A stretch of DNA of 50,573 nt from Scenedesmus sp. ARA3 (lineage: Eukaryota > Chlorophyta > Chlorophyceae > Sphaeropleales > Scenedesmaceae): assembly GCA_004335835.1 (NCBI GenBank), contig RWJK01000687.1, positions 1 to 50,573 of the forward strand, read 5' to 3'. The translations under genes and the position numbers were made by a program. Every line of letters starts with the position of its first letter. Within the stretch, counting starts at the first letter, position 1. Shown piece after piece: positions 26,701-32,044 of this stretch. The notes below the pieces were generated by a model, which saw only the letters and a program-made list of their open reading frames with translations, did no database searches and was not told where the DNA came from.

Positions 26701-29700
26701 AGAAGGACAGCACAAGGCAAATATTGCTTTAGACATGCGGCTCTTGCAGAGCAGCGCTACGGTGAGCTGCGGCGATGATGCCGGGGATGTCCTGCAGGGC
26801 AAAAAGAAAACACAGCACAAGGCAAACATGGTGCAGGAACATGCGGAACAACACGCACGTCTTGCACTGCAGCGATGATGCCGGGAACGTCCTGCAGGGC
26901 AAACAACCCAGCACAAGGCAAACATGGTGCAGGAACATGCGGAACAACACGCACGTCTTGCACCGCAGCGATGATGCCAGGGATGTGAAATGACAGTTTC
27001 AGGCATGCTACATGCACAACTGGATGTTCTGACCTGTGCCAGCGTAGTAGGCTTGGCAACAAAGTTGCTCAGGACCTTGAACAGCAGGCTCGGCTGGCTC
27101 CGCAAAATCACCTCAATGCAACAGTGCTGGCCACAAACACTGCCACATTCATTGCCCACCTGTGCCAGTGCGGTGAGCTTGGCCACGAAGTTGCCCAGGA
27201 TCTTGGACAGCAAGGTCTGCGAACTCAACCTCTGATGCAACAGCGCCGGCAACAACCATTGCTAAATCCATTGCCGCACCTGCGCCAGTGCGGTGAGCTT
27301 GGCCACAAAGCTGCCCAGACTCTGGGACAGCAGGCTCTGCAGAGATACCCTTGATACACACAGATATTCCCCTCAGATATCACCCACAGATATTTCCCAC
27401 CTGTGCCAGTGCCGTCAGCTTGGCCACGAAGCTGCCCAGGATCTTGGACAGCAGGCTCTGCGCCAGCTTCTTGGCAGCAAGGTCGGCATCGGGGCGCTTG
27501 AAGGCCTGCGGCGGTGCAGAGATGGTGGTAGGAACACACACAGAGGAACATGAGAAGAAGAAAAAGAATATGAGAATGTGTTGATCGGGTATCCAATAAC
27601 ACCAGCGCAGCGCAAGGCTGAGGGGTGAGGACGCAGGGAGAAGGCGTGACTTGGGATGCAAAGCAGGGCAGACAACAAGTGCAGACGTCACAACAAGATA
27701 ACAACCCGCACCTGGTATAGGCACTCCACCAAGTTGAGCGACAGCCGCACGCATGTGGACTGCGTGTTGAAGGGCAGCGAGCGGTCCGCCACGCAGCAGG
27801 CCAGGTACGACACCACTCCCCCGAGCTGCTCCAAGCTGAACGACTTGCGCGTGTGGTGCACGATCTCGCAGAAGGTCATCACCTGCGGCAGATTAGGAGG
27901 GCCATGAGGCAACAGCAGGGACAGCAGGGCAGCAGCGTCAGCAGCGCGTGTGGTGCACGATCTCGTAAAACCTCATAACCTGTGGAGGGTTGGAGGGACA
28001 CCAGGCGACAGCAGGTGTTTGTAAACTGCATGAACAACAGGCCAGGTACGACACCACTCCACCGAGCGACAGCAGGGCAGCAGCATCAATGGCACGTTAA
28101 GTAGCAGGGCGCACCTGACGAAACCCAGGCAACACAGTAGCTACGCACACAAACAAGGCTCGCTGCGCTCACCGACAGGAGGAGCAGCCCCAGCCCCGCA
28201 AGAAAAATCGTTCAAACAAGGCGCAGTCCAGGCTTCGCTCAACACTGCACGCACTGACACCGCTGATTCTAATTTGTTTGTATATAACAGTTTTATACTC
28301 TACTCACCTATAGTTCTATACTCTACTCACCAACAGCGGGCGCAGCGCCTCCATGCTGGCCATGCTGCTGCAGGCTTTAAACCAGCGATTGCAGACCCCA
28401 AGCTACGCAGCAGACTGAACCCTACACTCTGGCCTCGCCAACAGCGGGCGCAGCGGCTCCATGCTGGCCATCAGCAACGCGCCGCACCCCAAAACCCTCC
28501 TAAAAACGTGAGCACCAACCCCAAAACTCACGATCCCCAGCAGCGCAGTGAGCTGACCGATCATGGGCGCAGCGCTTCCATGCTGGCCATCAGCAGCATG
28601 CCGCAAACCAGAAACTCTCAATCCACAGCAGCGCGAGAGAAGGCAACAGTCCACAAGCACTCACCGACAGCGGGCGCAGCGCCTCCATGCTGGCCAAGCT
28701 GCTGCGGGCCGCAACCCAATGATTGCACGATCTGAGCAGCGCAGGAAACTGAACCCTGCACTCTGGCCTTGCCGACCGCGGGCGCAGCGGCTCCATGCTG
28801 GCCATCAGCAACGCGCCGCACCCCAAAAACATGAGCACCAACCCCAAAACTCACAATTTTAAGCAGCGCAATGAGCTCACCGACAGCGGGCGCAGCGCCT
28901 CCATGCTGGCCATGCTGCTGCCCAGCAGCACGCCCTCAGCCAGCACGTCATCAATCACGCCGGCAAAGCACGCCGCTTTCTGAGGCCCGGTCAGCACGTA
29001 GCGCGTGGCAGCAAGCAGCTCGCGCCGCACCGCAATGGAGTCTGGCGCTGAGCGGAAGAGGTAGAAGAGTGCGCTGCACACGCGGCCGACGTGCGGCTCG
29101 AGCTCGCCCGGGAAGTTGCGCATCATCATGGTCAGGAAGTTCAGCGTGCGCACCTGCGGGAAGTTTGGCGGCAAGTTTGGTGAGGAGTGTGGGGTGAAGT
29201 TTGTTGTGAGATTGCAGGTTGATGCTTGCGTGCGGCTCCAGCTCGCCCGGAGAGTTGCGCATCATTATGGTCAGGAAGTACAGTGTGCGCACCTGCGGGA
29301 AGTTTGGCGGGAAGTTTGTTAGAAAGTTTGCAAAATAATTGTGGGTTGATGTTGGCCCACTTGCGGCTCGTGCTCGCCCGAGAAGGCGCGCATCATCATG
29401 ATCTTGCACACGTAACACCAACGCGTGTGGCGTGCATTACGCGTCTTTTCTTACAACCCACCTGCGCCACTTTCAGATCCGCCACTGCCGACAACACCTG
29501 CTCCCGCCACTTGTCATTCACTTGCTCCCGCCACTTCTCCTCTGGCAGCAGCTGACCCTCCCCGCCCCTTGCTGCACGCTGACTGGCCTCCCTGTCGCGC
29601 CGCTGCTGCTCGCGCTCCCACAGCGCAGCAGGCACGCCTGGCAGCGCATTGAGCTCAGGGCCGCGCAGGCATGCTGCTGCCACCATGCTTGGGAGCAGTG

Positions 29701-30510
29701 CGGGCACGCGGGCCTTGGCCAGCTGGGGGAAGAGCTGCATCATGAACATCACTGCGGGGCGGATGTGAGGGTGTGGATGCAGGCAGCAACAGGCAGCAGC
29801 AGGCAGCAGCAGAGCAGTGGTGAGACAGAGTGCAGCACAGCAGGTGAATTGGAGAGGGAATGCATGGGATGTGCATTGCAAGGGAAAGCAGTGCAAAGTG
29901 CAGTGCATTGAGCTCAGGGCCGCACAGGCATGCTGCTGCCACCATGCTTCGATGCTTGGGAGCAATGCAGGCACGCGGGCCTTGGCTAGCTGGGGGAACA
30001 GCTGCATCATGAACATCACTGCGGGGCAGGTGTGAAGTTGACAGCTCAGACAGGAACGTGGTGCAGAGTTTGAGATGCGTGCTCTCCTGGCTTGTGCACT
30101 GCAGAGAATGGCACATGTGCCGTAGTCGGTGGATGTGCAGGTGCTGCTGTGCATTCTGCAGATCAATCTACAATTGCATCCTTCCATTGCTACTGATGAC
30201 ATTGACATGACCTCTCGCTGCTTCGCTGCTCCACGGCTGTAACCTACAGTCCAGCTGCTGGCGCAGTGCAGCTGCTGGTGCCTGCTGCTGTTACTGCATG
30301 GTATGCTTGCGCTGCTGCTGCCGCTGCCGGCCCCGCCCCCGCCTGCCAGCCACTGCTGCTGCTGCTGCTGCTGCTGCTGCCGCTCACATGGCAGCGGGCA
30401 CTCTGAGACCATCTTGAGTGATCTGTGTGTGGGTGAGAAGTCGCCGGGCAGCCGCGGGGGGCTGCTGGTGAAGGCCTCGCTGTAGGTGGCAGGGAACTCA
30501 TTGTACACCT

Positions 30511-30598
<88 letters not shown>

Positions 30599-32044
30599 GA
30601 GTGTGTTCATAGGTTTTCGTGGATCAGTGCAGCGCAGTGCAGCACACGGCCGCGACAGCTGCGGTGCTCTATGTGCATGCAGCTGCAACAGCTGTGGTAC
30701 CCCGCCTGCTGCATGTGCAGCCCCCCAATGCTGCTGACACGCTCCCTCCCCTGCGCTGCCTCACGCTGCCTGCTGCCTGCTGCAAGTCAATGTACCACCC
30801 TCAACAGTTACGCCTGCACTGCGCCAGCACTGGAGGGCCCCCTGCCTGTTTACTTGCACCAGCACAGCTGCATTGCTGATGCAATGCCAGCCTGAGCAGC
30901 AGAAGCTGCAGGAGACGCAGCAAGCCAGCAGCTCCAGGCAGTATCACAGCTGCTGCAGCGGAACGCAGCTGCTGCTCAGCACTGCTGCTGCACCAGCTGC
31001 TGCACCGCAACACCACGCCCCTGCTCTGCACCGCAGCTGCTGCTCGGCAACACAATGCAGCTGCCCTGCACTGCAGCTGCTGCGCTCTGCACCGAACTGC
31101 CCCGCACCGCTGCTACGCTGCGCACTGCACCCACGCGCTGCTGCTGTGCGCTGGCCGCCCGCCCCACCTAGTCACCCGCACCCACACTCAAACGCTGCTG
31201 CTCTGCCAGCCGCGCACCTTCTCAATGAACGCCACACACTCCGTGAACTGGCCCTCAAAGCCCGCCACCTGGCTGCGCACCAGGTTCTTGTTCAGGTCCA
31301 GCAGCACATGGAACGCCAGCACGCCGTTGGCCTGGTTGTCAATGCGCAGCAGCTCCAGACACAGCGCCAGCAGCCGCGGCATGTAGGGCCGCAGCACTTC
31401 ATTTGGCGGGAGTTTTGAAAGCACCTCGAGCACGCTGTGGCGCAGCTTGTGGAGCTCGCTGTCTTCGAATTGCGGGGGTGTTGAGGTGAGCTGCTGGACC
31501 AAAGGGTCAAAAAAGACCTCCAGGAAGCGGCGGTACTCTTTTGTGTGCCACAGCTCCTGACTGTCTTTGATGGAGTCTGTGGCCTTCTTGCGCGCCTCGA
31601 TGTCTGTTGATAAACAAGAAGAGAACAAGAAGAAAAGGGTGTGGGTGGGGATTGGTGGGAGGAGTGGGGGAGGGAGGGTGGTGGATGTGTGTTGTGGGGG
31701 TTGGGGAGGTTATGGGTGGGTGCAGGAGATAGGAGGTACAAGAACGGAGGGTGAGGGGAATGCAAGGTGCATGAAACTGCATGTCACAGCTGTCGTTGCA
31801 GAGTTTGAATGCGACTTCGACCACTCGAGGCATGGCACCACAAGGAGCAGCAGCAGCAGCAGCACAGCACAGCATGCTGCATGCGTCCTGAGGCTGCTGG
31901 CGCCGCTGCTGCGCCATGATCTACGCATACGTTCAATCACATACCGCATGAAGGGTCTGTGAACACGTTCGCCAGCCGAGTGAGAGACTCCAGCTGAGCC
32001 ATGATGCTCGTCTGAGCGCCCCCTGGCGCTCCACTGCCTTCCAT
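93..32044 (-). CDS. TRA1: TRA1/TRRAP, SAGA and NuA4 scaffold pseudokinase (5' part, 41 exons)
   Basis: Giant HEAT/TPR scaffold that contacts activators and recruits the SAGA and NuA4 histone acetyltransferase complexes in the nucleus. Exons (plus coordinates, 5' to 3'): 31945-32044, 31218-31603, 30388-30508, 29462-29751, 28881-29153, 27712-27882, 27401-27505, 26582-26695, 25897-26180, 25367-25610, 24401-24591, 23641-23737, 23167-23322, 22654-22804, 21715-21838, 21178-21292, 20753-20838, 18545-20583, 17902-18107, 17107-17367, 15993-16231, 15184-15260, 14550-14916, 13930-14258, 13396-13619, 12006-12143, 11030-11219, 10405-10575, 9675-9822, 8853-9183, 8318-8454, 7632-7915, 6777-7249, 6056-6154, 4378-5349, 3904-4032, 3325-3464, 2474-2885, 1924-2097, 1556-1711, 93-1091. 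They total 11,703 nt (3,901 codons), with every junction in phase. The order of conserved motifs follows plant TRA1. The start is the ATG at 32044, directly preceded by an in-frame TAG; a second in-frame ATG lies at 32002. Low-complexity inserts make this part longer than in animals or yeast. FAT, pseudokinase and FATC regions are off the left edge. Confidence 0.93.
1187..1226 (-). repeat. Copy of exon 41 5' edge in intron 40
   Basis: Repeats the first about 35 nt of exon 41 with its acceptor (GCTCATGCTCTGCCACTCCT on the plus strand), 129 bp upstream in transcript sense. Confidence 0.85.
1556..4032 (-). CDS. TRA1: TRA1 exons 36-40
   Basis: Residues 3232-3568. Exon 36 (3904-4032) is Gln-rich then SEHLLGICCALSLLSA. 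Exon 37 (3325-3464) contains MPPLVKLLNRCSRDV. Exon 38 (2474-2885) starts at the GGAGG after the CTGCAG acceptor at 2886; a nearer acceptor would break the frame. It contains KDSKQG-type linker repeats and TVAWVLNAALLLIG. Exon 39 (1924-2097) contains VKEAVLLLQRLAYVQ. Exon 40 (1556-1711) is the most conserved piece, EVFSKVERLFLLGLRAADP and RFFSLYHKHI (plant EVFqKVERqFmLGLRArDP...FFSLYHesl). Confidence 0.91.
3014..3345 (-). repeat. 221-bp duplication over exon 37 3' edge
   Basis: Intron sequence from CATAACAGGCAGTAAC through the donor and GCACCTGTTG...TGGTAGTG occurs at about 3,014-3,150 and again at about 3,235-3,360, the second being the real exon 37 end. Diverged. Confidence 0.75.
4378..7249 (-). 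CDS. TRA1: TRA1 exons 33-35
   Basis: Residues 2717-3231. Exon 33 (6777-7249) opens SSRKRAKPE, a basic stretch that may act in nuclear import, runs through Ala and Gln tracts and ends MENVLVNFLVRMAFLIGE (plant MEEmIiNFLiRvAlvIE). Exon 34 (6056-6154) is 33 codons, HTLKLLSQALALFPHVSVK (plant aLdLLSQALevwPnanVK). Exon 35 (4378-5349) begins near SRALDAQPHLLAKNAGKEF (plant lekQPHLFvrnn) and then holds a run of about 200 residues of Ala, Pro, Gln and Met-rich sequence before DIWDLQSAVLQHVRQCLA. Confidence 0.9.
5431..5640 (-). repeat. Copies of exon 35 5' edge in intron 34
   Basis: GGTGATGAGGGCGGGCATTG and the acceptor occur in the real exon at 5,311 and again at 5,519 (208-bp period). A shorter third piece near 5,434 repeats the adjoining intron (GTGAGCAGGCAG). 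Confidence 0.85.
5804..5885 (-). repeat. Copy of exon 34 3' edge in intron 34
   Basis: CCCCTGACCCACCTGCAGCA and the following exon-like bases repeat 6,045-6,110 with many substitutions. The donor is preserved. Confidence 0.75.
6121..6449 (-). repeat. Four 94-bp tandem copies of exon 34 5' edge
   Basis: Units start at 6,121, 6,215, 6,309 and 6,403. Each has the first exon bases (GGCTCAGCAGCTTCAGCGTG on plus), the acceptor and about 55 bp of intron. The first is the functional exon edge; the other three are near-identical decoy acceptors, so the expansion is recent. 94 is not a multiple of three. Confidence 0.95.
7391..7545 (-). repeat. Copy of exon 32 3' part in intron 32
   Basis: About 150 bp matching 7,630-7,770 (TTGCCGCCGCTTGGCCTCCC shared), including the donor, about 239 bp further downstream in transcript sense. 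Confidence 0.85.
7632..9183 (-). CDS. TRA1: TRA1 exons 30-32
   Basis: Residues 2466-2716. Exon 30 (8853-9183) starts HWAFLATVHLL (plant qWAFvnvcHfL) and then runs into a Gln/Lys/Asp/Glu low-complexity stretch absent from plants. Exon 31 (8318-8454) gives WVSLLRV and VLDCLVPTL and ends KVIWVR (plant ALDiLmPaL...pIWIRytkk). Exon 32 (7632-7915) begins YAKKQVLDE and contains LWQLVVRHPGVFYDSRAQF, then LENRKLSLDLAGLLLAWE, matching plant FQLIVRHadLFYSCRAQF...aENRRLaiDLAGLvvgWE almost residue for residue. Confidence 0.92.
8170..8660 (-). repeat. Edge copies on both sides of exon 31
   Basis: Donor-edge copies (GCACCTGACCCAGA...GACCTTGC) at about 8,178 and 8,249 precede the real one at 8,316. Acceptor-edge copies (GCAGGCTCACCCACACCTGC) lie at about 8,520 and, shorter, 8,625, beyond the real one at 8,440-8,454. 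Confidence 0.85.
9206..9740 (-). repeat. Diverged duplication of intron 29 and exon 29 3' edge
   Basis: The stretch 9,206-9,355 resembles 9,510-9,640 (shared GGAAGCTGCA and GTAAAGCATGACA). CTCGGGCACTTTCA occurs at about 9,480 and in exon 29 at about 9,691. It is an older duplication than the others. Confidence 0.7.
9675..12143 (-). CDS. TRA1: TRA1 exons 26-29
   Basis: Residues 2251-2466. Exon 26 (12006-12143) contains RIARCMLSYLAAH and VEPLLDLFSAL. Exon 27 (11030-11219) contains SVDMNLIPEYI (plant riDytFLkEFYi) and a helix ending AFCHALPQIS. Exon 28 (10405-10575) contains ELVQCALLSQLVLPLLAAA. Exon 29 (9675-9822) contains ESLRIRMLQLCVELSK and IKYAWRHLK (plant EpLRIeLLQLatlLlk...iKfgWnHLK). 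Exons 26, 27 and 28 each have several decoy copies of one or both edges in the introns; the true exon is the one whose ORF spans both splice sites in phase. Confidence 0.88.
9892..9930 (-). repeat. Copy of exon 29 5' edge in intron 28
   Basis: CAGCTGCAGCATGCGGATGC plus GCAGCGACTCGCCT repeats 9,791-9,824, about 100 bp away. Confidence 0.8.
10157..10480 (-). repeat. Three copies of exon 28 3' edge
   Basis: CACTCACCAAACAGCACCGA occurs at about 10,157, 10,284 and 10,399. Only the last is in the complete exon. Each copy keeps the donor and about 60-70 nt of exon-like sequence. Confidence 0.9.
10803..11075 (-). repeat. Copies of exon 27 3' edge
   Basis: CCTGCTGTAAAGATGTTTGG and CCTGCTGTACAGATGTTGGG, each followed by a CGCTGGCACCGTCATCACC block, precede the real donor edge at 11,028. 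The intervening intron is CCACCCAGCCC-rich. Confidence 0.8.
11300..11560 (-). repeat. Short copies of exon 27 5' edge in intron 26
   Basis: TGTCCACGCTGGTGCAGTGC-like words recur at about 11,310, 11,410 and 11,538 after the real acceptor edge at 11,200-11,219. The copy at about 11,525 also repeats GGGGATGAGGTTCA. Confidence 0.75.
11684..12060 (-). repeat. Copies of exon 26 3' edge, about 121-bp period
   Basis: AACTCACCCCCAGCGCGGAG occurs at about 11,760, 11,880 and 12,000, with a more diverged copy near 11,684. Each is followed by CAGGTCCAGCAGCGG-like exon sequence. Only the last is in the true exon. Confidence 0.9.
12180..12820 (-). repeat. Series of exon 26 5'-edge copies in intron 25
   Basis: CGACGGCAGCAGCGCCTCGC-like words followed by CGCCAT, GGCCGCTGCAGGTG recur near 12,220, 12,335, 12,460, 12,580 and 12,785, at roughly 120-bp spacing beyond the real edge at 12,100-12,143. 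They decay with distance. Confidence 0.85.
13108..13157 (-). repeat. Copy of exon 25 3' edge
   Basis: CTCACCTGCTGTGAGCCCAC and the next 30 nt repeat 13,391-13,440 exactly or nearly so, 283-286 bp away. Confidence 0.9.
13396..15260 (-). CDS. TRA1: TRA1 exons 22-25
   Basis: Residues 1918-2250. Exon 22 (15184-15260) gives FNLTLGERLIEHLKNWL (plant FNvTLGgkLlEHLKkWL). Its donor is the weak GTCCCT, chosen because only this site joins in phase to exon 23 and recreates AGEE.AIAAA..DLF (plant AGEEpkIAAAiiELF). Exon 23 (14550-14916) ends EYRQPLLKFLDK after an Ala/Ser/Pro-rich insert. Exon 24 (13930-14258) contains GVAYFLEP and a Gln-rich tail. Exon 25 (13396-13619) contains LIELLVRHQPDWL and AVFNALWRQW. 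Confidence 0.88.
14425..14480 (-). repeat. Copy of exon 23 3' edge
   Basis: CAGGAACTTGAGCAGCAGCT, CCGTACTCGCTGGTCAAAAT repeats 14,548-14,602, with a matching donor. Confidence 0.88.
15530..16045 (-). repeat. Five copies of exon 21 3' edge
   Basis: CGCACCAGTCGCTGAGCAGC followed by CCCCAGGCCGTGCAGCAGC recurs at about 15,533, 15,648, 15,760, 15,879 and 15,988 (111-119 bp spacing). The last is the true exon 21 end. Confidence 0.92.
15993..18107 (-). CDS. TRA1: TRA1 exons 19-21
   Basis: Residues 1683-1918. Exon 19 (17902-18107) contains EVLLGVVLNPNNSQRSRQAA (plant elaTeLfNPNasipvRknv). Exon 20 (17107-17367) contains LRVACIDLLNVMMAW (plant LRtACIELLcttMAW). Exon 21 (15993-16231) contains IPKHLLQNSLRPILQNL and LLHGLGRLLELLSDW (plant mPKeLLQsSLRPILvNL...LLqGLaRLLELLSnW). 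The exon 21 donor is GTGCGT in phase 2, so its terminal Trp codon is completed by the first base of exon 22. Copies of the exon 20 and 21 edges crowd the introns on both sides. Confidence 0.91.
16733..17160 (-). repeat. Copies of exon 20 3' edge
   Basis: Segments with ATCCTGAACGGCTC...CATTCAGCA at about 16,740 and 16,980 repeat the real edge at 17,107-17,160. CACTGACCCAAGGCA intron words are repeated with them. Confidence 0.85.
17500..17610 (-). repeat. Copy of exon 20 5' part in intron 19
   Basis: About 90 bp (CACTGAGCACCCAGGTCAGC, CTTGGCCCATGACC) repeats 17,280-17,370 with substitutions and would encode VMGQVSALTWVLS again. Confidence 0.88.
18235..18310 (-). repeat. Copy of exon 19 5' edge
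   Basis: TCCTGGGCCCACTGGGCACG, CGCTGCAGCAGC repeats 18,085-18,120 with its acceptor. Confidence 0.85.
18545..20583 (-). CDS. TRA1: TRA1 exon 18: large exon with low-complexity insert
   Basis: Residues 1003-1682 in one 2,039-nt exon, by far the largest here. Conserved islands are ELGVKTKTQLVAERSVLTSL and SICRHYAMLF (plant DLGVKTKTQLmAEkSifktL and nICRHfAviL), then DVHLLLDALIEVLCDPNPSKA, the segment around LLPRVLHCCWDDSWPARLGG and a 'QTLAQLLAKC' helix. Between and after these lie hundreds of residues of Gln, Ala, Ser and acidic repeats coded mainly by GCA/GCT and CAG. The last roughly 200 residues are a charged KDGKD/EEADG-type linker. The exon ends at a phase-1 GTGGGG donor. The linker is probably disordered; its length is not conserved in the family. 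Confidence 0.92.
20753..22804 (-). CDS. TRA1: TRA1 exons 14-17
   Basis: Residues 845-1003. Exon 14 (22654-22804) begins WVDSLNPEYLE and ends MQLLGKLG, as in plant fWVDSLNPdFLE...LQLLGKLGG. Exon 15 (21715-21838) holds GRNRKFL, then KDNPEHGLRLILTF and SFLVPLD, among the best conserved stretches in the family. Exon 16 (21178-21292) ends MDKYYRGQ. Exon 17 (20753-20838) begins ALQFIQVCLAAVLNL (plant ALkFlrvCLssqLNL). The real exon 15 was chosen over its neighbouring copies because only it is complete and in phase on both sides. Confidence 0.91.
21350..22100 (-). repeat. Edge copies around exons 15 and 16
   Basis: Exon 16 acceptor-edge copy at 21,356-21,400 (GCCTGCAGGGGTG, GCCCGTGCTTGGCCAGCGC). 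Exon 15 donor-edge copies at about 21,423 and 21,566 (GCACCTGTC, GGAAGCTGGTGTTGGGCCTG). Exon 15 acceptor-edge copies at about 21,910-21,990 and 22,055-22,100 (AGGAACTTGCGGTTGCGCCC). Confidence 0.9.
22345..22720 (-). repeat. Three copies of exon 14 3' edge, about 150-bp period
   Basis: CGCTCACCCAGCTTCCCAAG, CTGCATTGCTGCCATGGCGT at about 22,350, 22,501 and (real) 22,650, each keeping the donor and about 75 nt of exon-like sequence. Confidence 0.9.
23035..23530 (-). repeat. Edge copies around exon 13
   Basis: Donor-edge copy at 23,036-23,090 (GGCCTGAGCCCCAGTGCCAG). Acceptor-edge copies at 23,385-23,425 and 23,492-23,530 (GGCACAGCTCCACCAGCAGG). Confidence 0.88.
23167..25610 (-). CDS. TRA1: TRA1 exons 10-13
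   Basis: Residues 615-844. Exon 10 (25367-25610) contains FTVMDPRDFTDVFSV, matching the plant iMePRDlmDmFSl signature. Exon 11 (24401-24591) ends LAYLQLLRILFKH (plant LgYLQLLRtmFra). Exon 12 (23641-23737) gives ALHTLLAILEGP (plant mLLtmLEGP). Exon 13 (23167-23322) gives LLVELCLLLPA and PRLVKPLALALRG. The exon 13 acceptor is a CAGCAG tandem; using the first AG adds one Gln and stays in phase. This is the part of the gene where intronic edge duplications are densest. Confidence 0.9.
24004..24460 (-). repeat. Four copies of exon 11 3' edge, about 131-bp period
   Basis: CGTGGCAGTGCTTGAACAGG, ATGCGCAGCAGCTGCAG starts near 24,012, 24,147, 24,276 and 24,408; the last is real. The two middle copies with their intron are almost identical (CCGCATGCCGTCTGCTACCG). 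Confidence 0.93.
24545..24872 (-). repeat. Three copies of exon 11 5' edge
   Basis: CCCAGGAACACCAGCCGGAA, CAGCTTCTGCACCAGCAGCGCCTCCTGCA split in two at about 24,547 (real), 24,680 and 24,820. Exon 11 is therefore flanked by multiplied copies of both its ends. Confidence 0.93.
25080..25440 (-). repeat. Diverged duplication over exon 10 3' edge
   Basis: AGCGCATAA, then CTCCTGCTGC and CGTTGCT(T/C)GCATGGTC, GCCAGCAGCGCCAG occur at 25,081-25,165 and 25,312-25,400 (about 231 bp apart). Confidence 0.8.
25897..27882 (-). CDS. TRA1: TRA1 exons 6-9
   Basis: Residues 391-615. Exon 6 (27712-27882) reads EIVHHTRKSFSLEQL and later STCVRLSLNLVE, which aligns with plant aEIVHHvRgdLsLsQL and ttcaRLmLNLVE. 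Exon 7 (27401-27505) is exactly 35 codons and ends SFVAKLTALAQ. Exon 8 (26582-26695) is 38 codons and ends HVVLYLQ. Exon 9 (25897-26180) contains KEINDCKLIVQNIVFGAKTL, equivalent to plant KEVNDCKnLiktlvmGmKT. Exon 9 leaves a phase-2 junction through a GG|GTGAGC donor. Confidence 0.9.
26675..26995 (-). repeat. Four copies of exon 8 5' edge, about 100-bp period
   Basis: GCAGCGATGATGCCGGGAAT, GTCCTGCA recurs at about 26,675 (real), 26,770, 26,870 and 26,965. The intron between the last copies (AGGCAAACATGGTGCAGGAA) is near-identical. Confidence 0.92.
27031..27460 (-). repeat. Four copies of exon 7 3' edge
   Basis: CACCTGTGCCAGTGCGGTGA, GCTTGGCCACGAAG... starts near 27,031, 27,159, 27,288 and 27,399 (real). 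Each keeps a CAG|GTG donor and about 60 nt of exon-like sequence. Confidence 0.92.
27940..28070 (-). repeat. Copies of exon 6 pieces in intron 5
   Basis: GCGCGTGTGGTGCACGATCT repeats the acceptor edge at 27,941. GGCCAGGTACGACACCACTC at about 28,040 repeats an internal exon 6 segment. Confidence 0.8.
28329..28925 (-). repeat. Six copies of exon 5 3' edge
   Basis: GGGCGCAGCGCCTCCATGCT, GGCCAT recurs at about 28,337, 28,446, 28,565, 28,671, 28,780 and 28,888 (real). Two subfamilies alternate, one followed by GCTGCTG and one by CAGCAACGCGCCGCACCCC, suggesting duplication of duplicated pairs. Confidence 0.93.
28881..30508 (-). CDS. TRA1: TRA1 exons 3-5
   Basis: Residues 163-390. Exon 3 (30388-30508) ends with the 'SLKMVSECPL' stretch. 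Exon 4 (29462-29751) opens with MFMMQLFPQLAKARVPALLP, the equivalent of plant VVMFLFQLYGRL...IPHLLP. Exon 5 (28881-29153) holds RRELLAATRYVL and ASMEALRPL, matching the plant RKELL..lkhvl...cfEtLRPL region. Exon 3 starts immediately after a CTG tract of about 29 units in the intron. Exons 4 and 5 both have degenerate copies of their edges in the flanking introns. The copy of exon 4 at about 29,905-30,022 has an extra 8 nt and cannot replace it in frame. Confidence 0.9.
29095..29400 (-). repeat. Three copies of exon 5 5' edge, about 133-bp period
   Basis: TGCGGCTC(G/C)AGCTCGCCCG, GTTGCGCATCAT, ATGGTCAGGAAGT at about 29,092 (real), 29,229 and 29,362, the last diverged. Flanking GGGAAGTTTGGCGG is repeated too. 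Confidence 0.9.
29645..30025 (-). repeat. Two copies of exon 4 5' half
   Basis: GCATTGAGCTCAGGGCCGC through ATCATGAACATCACTGCGGG at 29,645-29,757 (real) and 29,905-30,028. The copy carries an 8-nt insertion (CATGCTTCGATGCTTGGG), so it is not an in-frame alternative exon. Confidence 0.93.
30509..30597. repeat. CAG/CTG microsatellite of about 29 units at the TRA1 exon 3 acceptor
   Basis: An almost pure CAG tract on the plus strand, so CTG in the transcript, directly abutting the CTGCAG acceptor of exon 3. It is the longest pure triplet tract in the window and fills the place of the polypyrimidine tract. Confidence 0.9.
31218..32044 (-). CDS. TRA1: TRA1 exons 1-2: N-terminal HEAT region
   Basis: Residues 1-162. 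Exon 1 (31945-32044) ends in a phase-1 GTATGT donor. Exon 2 (31218-31603) carries the diagnostic N-terminal block: ELWHTKEYRRFLEVFF, then LHKLRHSVLEVLSKLP and NEVLRPYMPRLL. Animal and plant TRA1 have matching 'LR..vlEil.rlP..E.LRP' and 'dnqeNgl.....i..dL.kn.r' stretches. This block decided the gene identity and orientation. The intron between the two exons (31604-31944) contains a GT-rich stretch and no other coding signal. Confidence 0.93.

Noticed and set aside
29905..30022. Second copy of exon 4 as a mutually exclusive alternative exon
   Set aside because: It has an 8-nt insertion that shifts the frame and lacks the 3' half of the exon and its donor.
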